Assembly: GCF_013377855.1 (NCBI RefSeq)
Contig: NZ_JABXYJ010000003.1
Span: 321,259 to 385,258 of the forward strand
DNA length: 64,000 nucleotides
Source: Cognatundibacterium oligocarboniphilum
GTDB taxonomy: Bacteria > Pseudomonadota > Gammaproteobacteria > Burkholderiales > Burkholderiaceae_D
Reading direction: 5' to 3'
The first letter of the stretch is position 1. Every line of letters begins with the position of its first letter. The notes under the pieces are model-generated. The model searched no databases. It saw only the letters and a program-made list of their open reading frames with translations, and had not been told where the DNA came from. Shown one piece after another: positions 44,768-55,090 of the stretch. Both the position numbers and the translations under genes were made by a program.

Positions 44768-46504
44768 ATGTCCGCCGTCCCCCCAAATTCTGCATCACAG
44801 GTTTCGACACCCGGCCTGGCGAGGGCCTTGTTGCAAGGTAATCTGCTGACTCCGGTGCAAGTTGACACCATTGTCAAAAAAACGCAGCAGGATAAGACGC
44901 CGTTTATTGATGAGCTGCTGCAAAGCAAACACATGAACGCGCGGGATCTGGCCAGTTTTTGTTCGGACACTTTCGGCTATCCCTTACTGGATTTAACTGT
45001 CATTAATGAAAATCTGCTACCGGACAAGCTGGTGGACCAGAAACTCATGCAGACACAGCGCCTGTTACCGATTGCAAAAAAGGGAAACAAGCTGGCACTG
45101 GCGGTATCCGATCCCACCAACAATTCAGCATTTGACCAGGTCAAGTTCCAGACCAGCCTGAGCATCGAACTGATCATGGTGCAGCATGACGTGCTGCTGA
45201 AATTACTGGAGAAAATCAGTAAAACCTCAGAACAAAATCTGAATGAATTGTCCGGGGACGATTTTGATCTGGATTTCAAGGACGATGATGCAACCCTCGC
45301 AGCGAATGCCGCTGCCGATGCGCAGGCCAATGAAGTCGATGATGCGCCGATAGTCCGTTTCCTGCAAAAAATGCTGGTCGACGCCATCAATATTGGCGCA
45401 TCCGATCTGCATTTTGAACCTTTCGAAAAATTTTACCGTATTCGTTTCAGGGTTGACGGCGAGCTGCGGGAAATTGCCCAGCCACCACTGGCAATCAAAG
45501 ATAAGCTGTCATCCCGGATCAAGGTTATTTCCAAACTTGATATCTCTGAAAAGCGCGTACCGCAAGACGGCAGGATGAAACTGGTCCTGAGCCCCACCAA
45601 ATCGATTGATTTCCGTGTCAGCACTTTGCCGACGCTGTTTGGCGAAAAAATCGTGATGCGTATTCTGGACGGTTCTCAGGCACAGATGGGGATTGATGCG
45701 CTGGGTTATGACCCGGATCAGAAAGAAACCCTGATGAACGCGATCCAACGCCCTTACGGCATGGTACTTGTGACAGGGCCGACCGGTTCGGGAAAAACAG
45801 TTTCCCTGTATACCTGCCTGAATGTGATCAACAAACCCGGCATCAATATTTCGACTGCAGAAGATCCAGCTGAGATTAACTTACCCGGCGTCAATCAGGT
45901 TAACGTCAACGATAAAGCCGGCCTGACGTTTGCCGCTGCGCTCAAATCTTTCCTGCGTCAGGATCCGGACGTGATCATGGTCGGTGAGATCCGCGATCTG
46001 GAAACGGCGGATATCGCGATCAAAGCGGCGCAAACCGGTCATATGGTGTTTTCCACGCTGCATACGAACGATGCGCCGTCCACGCTGACACGCCTGATGA
46101 ACATGGGTGTGGCGCCGTTCAACATTGCCTCCTCGGTCATCCTGATCACCGCGCAGCGGCTGGCGCGCAGGCTCTGCACCTGCAAACGCCCGGCGGACAT
46201 TCTGGATGAGGTGTTGCTGCAGGCTGGTTTCAAAGAGGAAGACCTCGACGGCAGCTGGAAACCCTACGAACCAGTTGGCTGCGAGCGTTGCAGCGGTAAT
46301 GGCTATAAAGGTCGTGTCGGTATTTATCAGCTGATGCCGATTTCGGAAGAAATTGAGAGAATTATTCTCAACAGCGGCAGTGCAATGGAAATTGAAGCCC
46401 AGGCCCAGCGCGAAGGCATCCGTAACCTCCGCCAGTCCGGCCTGTTAAAAGTGAAGCAAGGACTGACCAGTCTTGAAGAAGTTCTGGGATGCACTAACGA
46501 ATAA
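44768..46504 (+). CDS. pilB: Type IV pilus assembly ATPase PilB
   Basis: Hexameric extension ATPase, 578 aa, powering pilus assembly from the cytoplasm. The N-terminal MshEN/GspE_N domain is followed by the ATPase core with Walker A GPTGSGKTVSLYTCL, the Asp box and Walker B segments, and the His box (HMVFSTLHTNDAPSTLTRL). The Cys motifs CTCKR and CERC bind zinc. It heads pilB-pilC-pilD. Confidence 0.96.
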   Translation: MSAVPPNSASQVSTPGLARALLQGNLLTPVQVDTIVKKTQQDKTPFIDELLQSKHMNARDLASFCSDTFGYPLLDLTVINENLLPDKLVDQKLMQTQRLLPIAKKGNKLALAVSDPTNNSAFDQVKFQTSLSIELIMVQHDVLLKLLEKISKTSEQNLNELSGDDFDLDFKDDDATLAANAAADAQANEVDDAPIVRFLQKMLVDAINIGASDLHFEPFEKFYRIRFRVDGELREIAQPPLAIKDKLSSRIKVISKLDISEKRVPQDGRMKLVLSPTKSIDFRVSTLPTLFGEKIVMRILDGSQAQMGIDALGYDPDQKETLMNAIQRPYGMVLVTGPTGSGKTVSLYTCLNVINKPGINISTAEDPAEINLPGVNQVNVNDKAGLTFAAALKSFLRQDPDVIMVGEIRDLETADIAIKAAQTGHMVFSTLHTNDAPSTLTRLMNMGVAPFNIASSVILITAQRLARRLCTCKRPADILDEVLLQAGFKEEDLDGSWKPYEPVGCERCSGNGYKGRVGIYQLMPISEEIERIILNSGSAMEIEAQAQREGIRNLRQSGLLKVKQGLTSLEEVLGCTNE

Positions 46505-46519
46505 GCGGAGAGCAGTTAA

Positions 46520-47746
46520 ATGGCCACTAATGCAGTCAAGCCAGCAAAACAAACCAAAGAAATTCTCTACGCCTGGGAAGGCAAGGATAAATTCGGAAAA
46601 ACCGTCCAAGGAGAATTGCGCGCCGGCGGCGAAGCGATTGTCAATGCCACGTTGCGCCGTCAGGGAATTCTGGTCACCAAGCTGAAAAAGAAAAGCTACA
46701 GTACCGGCAAAAAAATTACGGATGCCGATATCACACTGTTTACCCGTCAGTTGGCGACCATGATGAAGGCAGGTGTGCCGCTGCTGCAATCTTTCGATAT
46801 TGTGGCAAAGGGCAATGCCAATCCATCCGTCTCCAAACTGCTGCAGGATATCCGTGCCGACGTTGAAACCGGGACCAGTCTGAATCAGGCATTTCGTAAG
46901 TATCCGCTGTATTTTGACCCTCTGTTCTGCAATCTGGTCGGAGCAGGCGAGCAGGCCGGTATTCTGGAAGATCTGTTGACGCGACTGGCGCTGTACAAAG
47001 AAAAAACCATGTCGATCAAAAAGAAGATCAAGTCCGCACTGACTTATCCGATCGCCATTTTATCGGTTGCCTTTATTGTGACTGCGGTCATCATGATCTG
47101 GGTGGTACCAGCCTTCAAGCAGGTGTTTACCAGCTTTGGCGCCGATCTCCCTGCACCAACCCTGTTCGTCATGGCCGTTTCCGATTTCTTTGTCAGTTAC
47201 TGGTACATCATTTTTGGTGGTCTGTTTGGCAGTATTTACTTCTTCTTCCAGGCATGGCGCCGCTCGCTGCAAATGCAAAGAACCATGGATAGACTGCTGT
47301 TGCAAGCGCCGATCTTTGGCGCAGTCATCCGCAAGGCGACCATTGCACGCTGGACCAGAACGCTGGCCACGATGTTTGCTGCCGGTGTGCCGCTGGTAGA
47401 ATCTCTGGATTCCGTGGGTGGTGCGGCAGGTAATGCGGTTTACCTTGATGCCACGATCAAGATCCAGACCGAAGTCAGTACCGGTACCAGCCTGACAGTG
47501 GCGATGCAGAATGCGAACGTCTTTCCGACCATGGTGACGCAGATGGTAGCGATCGGCGAAGAATCCGGTGCGCTCGACAATATGCTCGGTAAAGTCGCTG
47601 ACTTTTATGAAGAGGAAGTGGATGAAGCCGTTGCGTCTTTATCCAGTCTGATGGAACCGCTGATCATGGTCATTCTGGGCGTACTGATTGGCGGCCTGGT
47701 GGTATCCATGTACTTACCGATTTTCAAGTTAGGCTCTGTGGTCTGA
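46520..47746 (+). CDS. pilC: Type IV pilus inner membrane platform protein PilC
   Basis: Inner membrane protein, 408 aa, with two T2SSF domains (about residues 75-200 and 280-400), each with conserved FTRQLATMMKAGVPLLQSFDI and WTRTLATMFAAGVPLVESLDS starts and three hydrophobic segments. It couples PilB to the growing pilus. GGAGAG precedes the ATG; its stop overlaps the pilD start by one base. Confidence 0.96.
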   Translation: MATNAVKPAKQTKEILYAWEGKDKFGKTVQGELRAGGEAIVNATLRRQGILVTKLKKKSYSTGKKITDADITLFTRQLATMMKAGVPLLQSFDIVAKGNANPSVSKLLQDIRADVETGTSLNQAFRKYPLYFDPLFCNLVGAGEQAGILEDLLTRLALYKEKTMSIKKKIKSALTYPIAILSVAFIVTAVIMIWVVPAFKQVFTSFGADLPAPTLFVMAVSDFFVSYWYIIFGGLFGSIYFFFQAWRRSLQMQRTMDRLLLQAPIFGAVIRKATIARWTRTLATMFAAGVPLVESLDSVGGAAGNAVYLDATIKIQTEVSTGTSLTVAMQNANVFPTMVTQMVAIGEESGALDNMLGKVADFYEEEVDEAVASLSSLMEPLIMVILGVLIGGLVVSMYLPIFKLGSVV

Positions 47747-48612
47747 TGCTGTCTGAATACATTTTCTTTACCTTGCCCGGAAACTCTGTCAGCACAGCGA
47801 TCTGGGCTATTTTCGGATTATTGGTGGGCAGTTTTCTGAATGTTGTCATTTATCGCTTGCCGAAAATGATGCAGCGGGAATCAGACAATTACGTCGCCAG
47901 TGAATCAGGGCAGCCGCTGCCGCACACAGATCGCTTCAGCCTTATGCTGCCGCGCTCGGCCTGCCCGCATTGCGGCCACCAGATCACGGCACTGGAGAAT
48001 ATACCGGTGATCAGTTACCTGCTGATCGGTGGCCGGTGCACCAGCTGCAAATCCCCGATTTCAGTCCGCTATCCACTGGTTGAGCTGTTCACCGCTCTCT
48101 TATCAGGAGCAATGATCTGGCATTTTGGCAGCGGCCTGGCCGGACTGTCGGCCATGGTACTGGGCTTTTTTCTGATCGCCATGACCATGATCGATGCTGA
48201 TACGCAACTATTGCCGGACGACCTGACCTTGCCCCTGATATGGTTAGGTTTGCTGGTCAATCTGAATGGGACATTCACCTCGCTGTCTTCTGCCGTGATT
48301 GGTGCAGTCGCCGGCTATCTGTCACTCTGGAGCATCTACTGGATTTTCAAGCTCGCAACAGGCAAGGAAGGCATGGGCTACGGAGATTTTAAATTGCTGG
48401 CCGCACTCGGCGCCTGGATGGGATGGGCCATGCTGCCGGTAATTCTGCTGCTGTCTTCCGTTGTCGGTGCAGTGGTCGGGATCATCATGATCCTGTTGTC
48501 CCGCATGGGCAGAAACACACCCCTGCCTTTCGGTCCCTATCTGGCAGGTGCCGGTCTGATCGCCTTATTCTTTGGCAAGAAGCTGGTCGCCATGTATCTG
48601 GGTGGAGTTTGA
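47746..48612 (+). CDS. pilD: Prepilin peptidase PilD
   Basis: Inner membrane aspartic peptidase and N-methyltransferase, 288 aa, processing type IV prepilins. The cytoplasmic zinc knuckle CPHCGH...CTSCKSPIS, the first catalytic Asp in MIDADTQLLPDDLT and the GxGD Asp in GMGYGDFKLLA are all present, within about eight membrane helices. It overlaps pilC and coaE by single bases (TGATG junctions). Confidence 0.96.
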   Translation: MLSEYIFFTLPGNSVSTAIWAIFGLLVGSFLNVVIYRLPKMMQRESDNYVASESGQPLPHTDRFSLMLPRSACPHCGHQITALENIPVISYLLIGGRCTSCKSPISVRYPLVELFTALLSGAMIWHFGSGLAGLSAMVLGFFLIAMTMIDADTQLLPDDLTLPLIWLGLLVNLNGTFTSLSSAVIGAVAGYLSLWSIYWIFKLATGKEGMGYGDFKLLAALGAWMGWAMLPVILLLSSVVGAVVGIIMILLSRMGRNTPLPFGPYLAGAGLIALFFGKKLVAMYLGGV

Positions 48613-49235
48613 TGTCACGACGTTTCAGTATCGGCCTGACTGGCGGTATCGGAAGCGGCAAGACCACCATCGCCAACATGTTTGCCGGGTATGGCGCGGC
48701 GATTGTGGATACCGATCTGATCGCACATGAATTGACCTGCCCGCAAGGACTGGCGATGCCAGCGATTTTGAGCAGATTTGGCGCGCAGTTCATCAATCCC
48801 GATGGCGCCATGAACCGGCAACGGATGCGCGAACATGTTTTTTCCAATCCGGATGCCAGACATCAGCTTGAACAGATTCTGCATCCGCTGATCCGGCAGC
48901 AAACCGAACAGGCAGCACAAACGACGCCTGGTCTCTACCTGATTTTCGTTGTACCGTTACTGACCGAGTCCGGCAACTGGCGGCAGAGGGTCGACCGGAT
49001 ACTGGTGATCGACTGCGATGAACAGACCCAGATACAAAGAGTCATTCAGCGCAATCATCTCTCGCAGCAGCAGGTCATCGCTATCATGCACGCGCAGGCG
49101 ACCCGGCAACAAAGGGCTGAAGTTGCCGATGACATAATCTTCAATGACGGCGATTTGCACCTGATCCGGCAGCACGTTTTTGAACTGCACCGGAAATATT
49201 TGCAACTGGCAGGCATCCCGCCGGATCAGAACTGA
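48612..49235 (+). CDS. coaE: Dephospho-CoA kinase
   Basis: Last enzyme of coenzyme A synthesis, 207 aa. The P-loop GLTGGIGSGKTT and the following VDTDLIAHELT are diagnostic, as is VPLLTESGNWRQRVDRILVIDCDE. The ATG overlaps the pilD stop (TGATG). The long open frame upstream to 48423 is a shadow of pilD. Confidence 0.96.
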   Translation: MSRRFSIGLTGGIGSGKTTIANMFAGYGAAIVDTDLIAHELTCPQGLAMPAILSRFGAQFINPDGAMNRQRMREHVFSNPDARHQLEQILHPLIRQQTEQAAQTTPGLYLIFVVPLLTESGNWRQRVDRILVIDCDEQTQIQRVIQRNHLSQQQVIAIMHAQATRQQRAEVADDIIFNDGDLHLIRQHVFELHRKYLQLAGIPPDQN

Positions 49236-49361
49236 AACCGCAGCCATGTCCGATTAGTTTATGTGACAAAAAAATTGCACGCGGCATTTGTATTTTCCCG
49301 CAGTATGGTTCAGAATCACGTGATACTTGTGTTGGCACAAATCTAAAACAGGGACACTATT

Positions 49362-50117
49362 TTGATTGTTTACGAATACCCTTTCAATGAGCGTATTCGC
49401 ACGCTGTTGCGGTTGGAAGACCTGTACGAAAAATTCATTTTTTTCCTGCATCAGTCTGATCCTTTACAGCATCATGTGGCGCTTTCCACTATTTTCGAAA
49501 TGCTGGAAGTAGCAGGACGTGCTGACCTCAAATCAGACCTGTTGCAGGAACTTGAGCGACAAAAGCAGACATTGATCAGTTTCCGCTCCAACCCGAATGT
49601 GCAGACAGAAATGCTGGACAAAGTACTGGAAGACGTGGATCGTGCCAGCAGCGCTCTGATTGCCTGTACCGGCAAGACAGGACAGAATGTACGGGACAAT
49701 GAATGGCTGATGAGCATTCGCGGCAGAACGATTATTCCCGGTGGTGCCTGCGAGTTTGATCTGCCCAGCTATCATGCCTGGCAAAAAAATCCTGCTGAAA
49801 AACGGTTTGCCGATATTTCGGCCTGGTTTGCACCGATTGCCCCTTTATTCGATGCCATCAATGTCGTACTGCGTCTGCTGCGTGAATCCGGAACCACTGC
49901 CAAAGTCGTTGCCCAGGCCGGCAGTTATCAGCAGATGTTGCAGGGGAAAATCTACCAGTTGCTGCGAGTCAGCGTCGTCCAGGAACTCGGAGCGATTCCT
50001 GAAATTTCTGCCAACAAATATATGCTCTGGATACGTTTCATGTCACAAGGGGGCGACATGAAGCCCAAAGCGGTCGAAAACGATATCCCGTTTGATCTGA
50101 CGCTCTGTAATTTTTAA
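49362..50117 (+). CDS. zapD: Cell division protein ZapD
   Basis: FtsZ-bundling protein, 251 aa, DUF1342 family: [47 protein letters not shown]. The frame begins with a TTG codon, and the residues from there match the family N-terminus exactly, with no nearby ATG, so a TTG start is very likely. It lies between coaE and yacG as in other betaproteobacteria. Confidence 0.94.
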   Translation: MIVYEYPFNERIRTLLRLEDLYEKFIFFLHQSDPLQHHVALSTIFEMLEVAGRADLKSDLLQELERQKQTLISFRSNPNVQTEMLDKVLEDVDRASSALIACTGKTGQNVRDNEWLMSIRGRTIIPGGACEFDLPSYHAWQKNPAEKRFADISAWFAPIAPLFDAINVVLRLLRESGTTAKVVAQAGSYQQMLQGKIYQLLRVSVVQELGAIPEISANKYMLWIRFMSQGGDMKPKAVENDIPFDLTLCNF

Positions 50118-50124
50118 AGAATCC

Positions 50125-50319
50125 ATGGTTACCAAGGTAAATTGCCCGACCTGCCACGAGCAGGTTGAATGGGTTGAAGCCAGTCGCTGGCGCCCATTTT
50201 GCTCGGAGCGCTGCAAACAGATTGATCTCGGCGCATGGGCCGAAGAAAAATACAGCATCCCGGCAGTGAATTTACCGGAAGACCCAGATACTGACGGCTC
50301 ACTGAATCCGGGCGCATGA
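50125..50319 (+). CDS. yacG: DNA gyrase inhibitor YacG
   Basis: Zinc protein of 64 aa with the four-cysteine site CPTC...FCSERCK and the tail [13 protein letters not shown]. YacG blocks gyrase. It begins 7 bp after zapD. Confidence 0.95.
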   Translation: MVTKVNCPTCHEQVEWVEASRWRPFCSERCKQIDLGAWAEEKYSIPAVNLPEDPDTDGSLNPGA

Positions 50320-50339
50320 ACCAGCGTCTTGCGACTATC

Positions 50340-51899
50340 CTAGCGTTTTTTCGGAATCCCGTATTTTCTGAGTTTACCGGCAATCATGGAGTGCGAAGTT
50401 TTCAGCCTGGCGGCCAGCTTCCGGCTGGAAGGGTATTGCGGATAGAGCCGCTCCAGCAGGGATTGCTCAAACAGATCAACTGAGGCATCCCAGTCTTCGG
50501 CCACATCCAGATTCACCTCATCGGCGCTGATGCTGCCTTCAGCCCAATCCAGGTCCGCCGCATCCAGCACCCGCTGATCCGACATGGTGATCGCCCGGAA
50601 CACCACGTTCTGCAATTGCCGTACATTGCCCGGCCAACGGTTCGACACCAGCGCGGCGCAGGCGGAGGCATTCAGGCGACATACGGCTTTCTGTGACTGG
50701 GTGCAGGCGCGTTCGATGAAATGCGCTGCCAGCGGCAAAATATCATCCGGACGGTCACGTAACGCCGGCATTTCCAGGTGCAGAACATTCAGCCGGTAGA
50801 ACAGGTCTTCCCGAAACAAGCCTTCCTGCACCATTTTTCGCAAGTTGCGATGGGTTGCACTGATGATGCGGACATTGACACTGACTTCCTTGTCGCCGCC
50901 GATACGCCGGAATTTACCATCGTTCAGAAAACGCAGCAGTTTTGCCTGCAGATACAGAGACATTTCGCCAATTTCATCCAGAAACACCGTACCACCGTCA
51001 GCCATCTCAAACAAACCCGGCTTGCCGCCGCGCTGTGCACCAGTGAATGCGCCGGACATATAACCAAATAATTCACTTTCTGCCAGGCTCTCCGGCAGTG
51101 CGGCGCAATTCAGCTCAAGAAACGGTGCATTGCTACGGTTGCTGGCGCCGTGACAGGCTTTTGCCAGCAACTCTTTTCCGGTGCCGGTTTCACCAGTGAT
51201 CAGTAAAGGCGCATCCACGACTGCGACCCGTGCCGCTTTTTTCTTGAGTGAGCGTATCTGTTCAGATTCGCCGATGATCAGATCAAAACCACTGCCAGCC
51301 GTGTTTTGGAGTGCATGAATCCGGCCGCCGATACGTGCCGGCGCATGGAATGTCAGCACGGCACCGAGCGACTTCGCCAGCAAAGCCGGCTCTGGCAGCA
51401 GCGGCTCAGAAACCGGTGTGACATCCATAAAAAAAGGTTCGCCATTCAGAATCACTTCCCGGCTGGGAATGCGGAAACTGTTACGGAGCAACTCATTCTG
51501 GATTTCGGCATCATCGAGTATCTGTGACAGACTCAGGCTGCACAAGGCGGCCTCCGTCATTCCTGCCACAGCGGCGGCCGCAGCATTGGCAATCACGACA
51601 CAGCCATTGCCATCAATCGCCAGTACCGGGTCCTCCATCACCGCCATGATGGTGTCCAGATGCAGACGACGACGCATACCGGGTAAGACATCGATCACCT
51701 CAATGTCGCCTACGCCGCGCACTTGCTGACAGTCCTGCCGCAATTCCGGCAGCATGTATTCGAGCAGGTCCGGGCTATCAATATAAATCTGCGGCGGATC
51801 CACTTCGACCGCTACCACGTTCAGGCCGCGCTTTGCGAGCACCGCCAGAATTTCATGCGCAATACCAACCCGGTCCCTGAACTGTATATTGATGCGCAT
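50340..51899 (-). CDS. TyrR/PhhR-like sigma-54-dependent regulator
   Basis: Activator of 519 aa. The N-terminal ACT domain (residues 1-75, INIQFRDRVGIAHEILAVLA) binds an amino acid; a PAS domain follows (about 78-190); the AAA+ domain has Walker A GETGTGKE, an intact GAFTGA loop and TVFLDEIGEM. The C-terminus is a TyrR-type HTH (YPSSRKLAARLKTSHSMIAGKLRKYG). E. coli TyrR lacks GAFTGA, so this is closer to Pseudomonas PhhR and can drive sigma-54 promoters. It is the last gene of the alr-dadA operon, whose upstream region has a sigma-54 promoter and a TyrR-type box. Confidence 0.9.
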   Translation of the reverse strand: MRINIQFRDRVGIAHEILAVLAKRGLNVVAVEVDPPQIYIDSPDLLEYMLPELRQDCQQVRGVGDIEVIDVLPGMRRRLHLDTIMAVMEDPVLAIDGNGCVVIANAAAAAVAGMTEAALCSLSLSQILDDAEIQNELLRNSFRIPSREVILNGEPFFMDVTPVSEPLLPEPALLAKSLGAVLTFHAPARIGGRIHALQNTAGSGFDLIIGESEQIRSLKKKAARVAVVDAPLLITGETGTGKELLAKACHGASNRSNAPFLELNCAALPESLAESELFGYMSGAFTGAQRGGKPGLFEMADGGTVFLDEIGEMSLYLQAKLLRFLNDGKFRRIGGDKEVSVNVRIISATHRNLRKMVQEGLFREDLFYRLNVLHLEMPALRDRPDDILPLAAHFIERACTQSQKAVCRLNASACAALVSNRWPGNVRQLQNVVFRAITMSDQRVLDAADLDWAEGSISADEVNLDVAEDWDASVDLFEQSLLERLYPQYPSSRKLAARLKTSHSMIAGKLRKYGIPKKR

Positions 51900-51916
51900 T
51901 GACGAAAGAAGAAATA

Positions 51917-52477
51917 TTAGTAAGGTTCAGGAATATACACACGTGGCCGTGCATGCTGGCTGCGAAAGCTGGCAGCCGTTGCCAGTCCGCGCAAACGGCT
52001 CAGATCAAACTGCTCCAGCTGCTGCACCACCGCGCGGTTCACGGTCATTTTAACTTGCATCATGAGCAGATCCACGCTTTGCTGGCTGCTGCTGCGGGAG
52101 GGAGATATCGGTTCATCAACCGCTTCTGCACTATCTGCGGCCTGTGCAGCGGCTTTCAGTGCGACACGCTCTTCGGCTTCCACGAAACAGCGATACACAT
52201 CCGCCAGCGTGATGACGCCGTTACAGTCACGGCAATGCCAGGCATCTTTTTCTTTGGCGTCACGACCGACCAGACCATCCTTGCTCAGGGTCGACAGGAT
52301 AGAACGGATCATGCGTGGCGTCTGGCCGGTAGCCTGCTGCAGGCCGGCGACCGTTGTTGCGCGTGGCATGACCACCATGATCTGCGCCAGTAATTCAATC
52401 GCCGTATAAAAACGGGTATTCAGATTGCTGTCGGCAAACACCTGGGTGGAGGACAGTAATTGTTCAAACTGGCTCAT
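51917..52477 (-). CDS. Winged-HTH regulator, Rrf2-like, in the dad operon
   Basis: Protein of 186 aa. Residues 20-70 form an HTH ([46 protein letters not shown]); residues 78-105 ([21 protein letters not shown]) look like the [11 protein letters not shown] end of Rrf2 proteins, with two cysteines. The last 80 residues are low-complexity then helical. It overlaps dadA by 4 bp. The family call is tentative. Confidence 0.65.
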   Translation of the reverse strand: MSQFEQLLSSTQVFADSNLNTRFYTAIELLAQIMVVMPRATTVAGLQQATGQTPRMIRSILSTLSKDGLVGRDAKEKDAWHCRDCNGVITLADVYRCFVEAEERVALKAAAQAADSAEAVDEPISPSRSSSQQSVDLLMMQVKMTVNRAVVQQLEQFDLSRLRGLATAASFRSQHARPRVYIPEPY

Positions 52478-53766
52478 GCCAACCCCCTCGAAATAATAAT
52501 AGGACGATTCACACTGCCATAGCGATCCATATACAACCCCTCGGTCGAAATCGCCGGACGCTTACCTGAAACGATATCGGCAATGAACTGCCCGGAACCG
52601 CAGGCCATGGTCCAGCCCAGCGTACCATGTCCGGTATTGAGGAACAGATTGCGATACGGTGTCGGCCCGATAACCGGGGTGCCATCCGGCGTCATCGGAC
52701 GCAGGCCGGTCCAGAATTCAGCTTTGGCAACGTCGCCGCCACCCGGAAATAAGTCGGTGACTGAAAATTCCAGCGTATCGCGGCGGTCACGCCGCAAATC
52801 GAGGTTATAGCCGGTGATTTCAGCGGTGCCACCGACCCGGATACGATCACCCAGGCGGGTGATGGCGACCTTGTAGGTTTCATCCATCACGGTCGATTCC
52901 GGCGCGCAACTGGCATCAGCGATCGGCACAGTGATCGAATAACCTTTGATCGGGTATACCGGAATCCGGATACCCAATTCACGCAGCTTGATGGGAGAGT
53001 AGCTGCCCAGCGCAAGCACATAGCTGTCTGCCTTGAATTCACCGGCAGAGGTGATGACGGAAGTAATCTGGTCTCCCTCTTTCACCAGGCGCTCAATGCT
53101 GACGCCATAGCGGAACTGAGCCCCCAGCCCTTCTGCCAGCTTCGCCAGATTTTGGGTGAATTTAAAGCAGTCGCCGGTCTCGTCGCCCGGCAGACGCAAT
53201 GCGCCGACGAATTTTTCCTGCACATTCGCCAGTGCCGGCTCTACCTGCAGACAACCCGTCTTATCCAGTTTTTCGTATGGCACATCGTAACGTTTCAGAA
53301 TGGCGATGTCGGCTTCTGCGGCATCGAGCTGCGCCTGATTGCGGAACAGTTGCAGAGTGCCCTGCATCCGTTCGTCGTAATGGATGCCGGTATCCGCACG
53401 CAATTGCTGCAAGACATCGCGGCTGTATTCCGCCATGCGCAGCATCCGGCCTTTGTTCACTTCATAGCGTGCGGCAGTGCAGTTCATCAGCATCTGCATG
53501 ACCCAGCGCCAAGTGTTCAGGTCAAAAGTAGGGTTGATTGCCAGCGGGCTGTGTTTCATCATCAGCCATTTAATGGCCTTTAACGGCACGCCGGGACCCG
53601 CCCAGGGCGCTGAGTAACCGGGGGAGACCTCACCGGCATTTGCATAGCTGGTCTCCAGCGCCGGTGCGGGCTGGCGCTCGATCACAGTGACTTCATGACC
53701 GGCTTTTGCCAGAAAATATGCAGAGGCGGTACCAATGACGCCTGCTCCGAGAATGACGACTTTCAT
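52474..53766 (-). CDS. dadA: D-amino acid dehydrogenase (small subunit)
   Basis: FAD enzyme, 430 aa, oxidising D-alanine to pyruvate and passing electrons to the respiratory chain at the inner membrane. The dinucleotide fold [40 protein letters not shown] and the C-terminal [14 protein letters not shown] and [16 protein letters not shown] are diagnostic. It overlaps alr and the HTH gene by 4 bp each, so the operon is translationally coupled. Confidence 0.96.
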   Translation of the reverse strand: MKVVILGAGVIGTASAYFLAKAGHEVTVIERQPAPALETSYANAGEVSPGYSAPWAGPGVPLKAIKWLMMKHSPLAINPTFDLNTWRWVMQMLMNCTAARYEVNKGRMLRMAEYSRDVLQQLRADTGIHYDERMQGTLQLFRNQAQLDAAEADIAILKRYDVPYEKLDKTGCLQVEPALANVQEKFVGALRLPGDETGDCFKFTQNLAKLAEGLGAQFRYGVSIERLVKEGDQITSVITSAGEFKADSYVLALGSYSPIKLRELGIRIPVYPIKGYSITVPIADASCAPESTVMDETYKVAITRLGDRIRVGGTAEITGYNLDLRRDRRDTLEFSVTDLFPGGGDVAKAEFWTGLRPMTPDGTPVIGPTPYRNLFLNTGHGTLGWTMACGSGQFIADIVSGKRPAISTEGLYMDRYGSVNRPIIISRGLA

Positions 53767-54965
53767 ACTGAGACTCCTTGACTGCCCATCAATGCGGGGG
53801 TGAATTCTTCTTGATTTGTGTTGCCTGCTGCCTGTCCGGCCCGGAAACCTGCGGCATCGGTATCATTCATGTAATGACGCTGATAACGTGCACCGAGACT
53901 GGTCAGAATTTCATAGCCAATCGTGCCTGCCTTTTCAGCAATCTGATCGACCGTATTCGTTGCTGAAATAAGGTCAACCAGCGCACCGGGGTACAGATCG
54001 GCCTCAGCCACTCCGGTCACATCCAGTGTGATCGTGTCCATGGAAACCTTACCCACCATCGGTGCCGCCTGCCCCGCGATATGCGCGATGCCGCAATTAC
54101 TGAGACTGCGCAGCCAGCCATCAGCATAGCCCACAGCCACAGTCGCAATACGACTGACCCGCGTGCTGCGCCAGGTCGCACCATAGCCGACGCTGGTATT
54201 GGGCGGGATTTCGCGGGTCTGGATAATGCGTCCCTGCAGATACGCTACCGCCTTCATCGGATTGGCCTGACCGGCAACCGGCGCCACGCCGTATAAGGCG
54301 GCGCCGGGGCGCGCCAGATCGAAATGAAAATCCGGCCCCAGGAAAATACCGGAAGAATTTGCCAGACTACCCTTGGCGTCTGGGAATAACTGACGCAACA
54401 GACGGAACTGATCGAGCTGCCGGCGGTTCATCGGATTGGCCTGATCTTCCGCGCAGGCCAGATGACTCATCACATGCGAGACGGCAATTCCATCCAGCAG
54501 GCTGGGGACTTGTTTCAGCTGTGCCAATTCAGCCGCAGACAATCCCATGCGCGCCATACCGGTATCGACCTGGACGATCGCTGGCAATGCCCGCTGCTCC
54601 TGCTGCGCCAGCCGTTGCCAGGCCCGTATCTGTGACAGGCTGTTCAATACCGGTGTGCACTGGTACGCCAGGAAATCGGCTTCGCAACCGACTGGGGAGC
54701 CGTGCATCACGATGATCTGGGCGGCCTGCTGCAAATGCGAACGTAAGGCAATGCCCTCTTCCAGATGCGCAACAAAAAAATGCCGGCACCCTTCTGCATA
54801 CAGCGCCAGAGCGATCCTCTCCGCTCCCAGTCCATAAGCATCCGCCTTGACCGCAGCACCGCAGACTGCGGTACCCAGCCGACCCCGGAGCAAACGGTAG
54901 TTATCGCGCACTGCCTGCAAGTCGATATGCAGTACAGCGCCAGCTCTTGCTTCTATGTGTTGCAT
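53763..54965 (-). CDS. alr: Alanine racemase (catabolic, DadX-type by context)
   Basis: PLP enzyme, 400 aa, interconverting L- and D-alanine. The PLP lysine is in [12 protein letters not shown], the catalytic Tyr region in [14 protein letters not shown]. The last about 35 residues extend beyond the usual end. As first gene of an operon with dadA it should act in L-alanine catabolism rather than only in cell-wall supply. It has a sigma-54 promoter 46-61 bp upstream of its ATG. Confidence 0.95.
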   Translation of the reverse strand: MQHIEARAGAVLHIDLQAVRDNYRLLRGRLGTAVCGAAVKADAYGLGAERIALALYAEGCRHFFVAHLEEGIALRSHLQQAAQIIVMHGSPVGCEADFLAYQCTPVLNSLSQIRAWQRLAQQEQRALPAIVQVDTGMARMGLSAAELAQLKQVPSLLDGIAVSHVMSHLACAEDQANPMNRRQLDQFRLLRQLFPDAKGSLANSSGIFLGPDFHFDLARPGAALYGVAPVAGQANPMKAVAYLQGRIIQTREIPPNTSVGYGATWRSTRVSRIATVAVGYADGWLRSLSNCGIAHIAGQAAPMVGKVSMDTITLDVTGVAEADLYPGALVDLISATNTVDQIAEKAGTIGYEILTSLGARYQRHYMNDTDAAGFRAGQAAGNTNQEEFTPALMGSQGVSV

Positions 54966-55010
54966 CGTATTTGCACTCCATTACTTCAGAGAAATGAGAT
55001 ATTCACTCTT

Positions 55011-55026
55011 AGCAATGCCTGTGCCA
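55011..55026 (-). promoter_or_regulatory. Sigma-54 (-24/-12) promoter of alr-dadA operon
   Basis: On the minus strand the sequence TGGCAC-AGGCA-TTGCT matches the sigma-54 consensus TGGCAC-N5-TTGCW perfectly. The start of transcription would fall near 55000, about 35 bp ahead of the alr ATG. Confidence 0.85.
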
Positions 55027-55057
55027 TCTGTCGTTATCACAATAATTCAAGGACTTA

Positions 55058-55084
55058 ACCAGGGTGTCGGCATGACACCCTGGT
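55058..55084. promoter_or_regulatory. Perfect hairpin/inverted repeat upstream of the sigma-54 promoter
   Basis: Arms ACCAGGGTGTC and GACACCCTGGT (11 bp, 5-nt loop) lie about 60-85 bp upstream of the inferred alr start of transcription. There is no T-run. It could bind a regulator or aid DNA looping between the activator box and the promoter. Confidence 0.5.
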
Positions 55085-55090
55085 ACTGAA

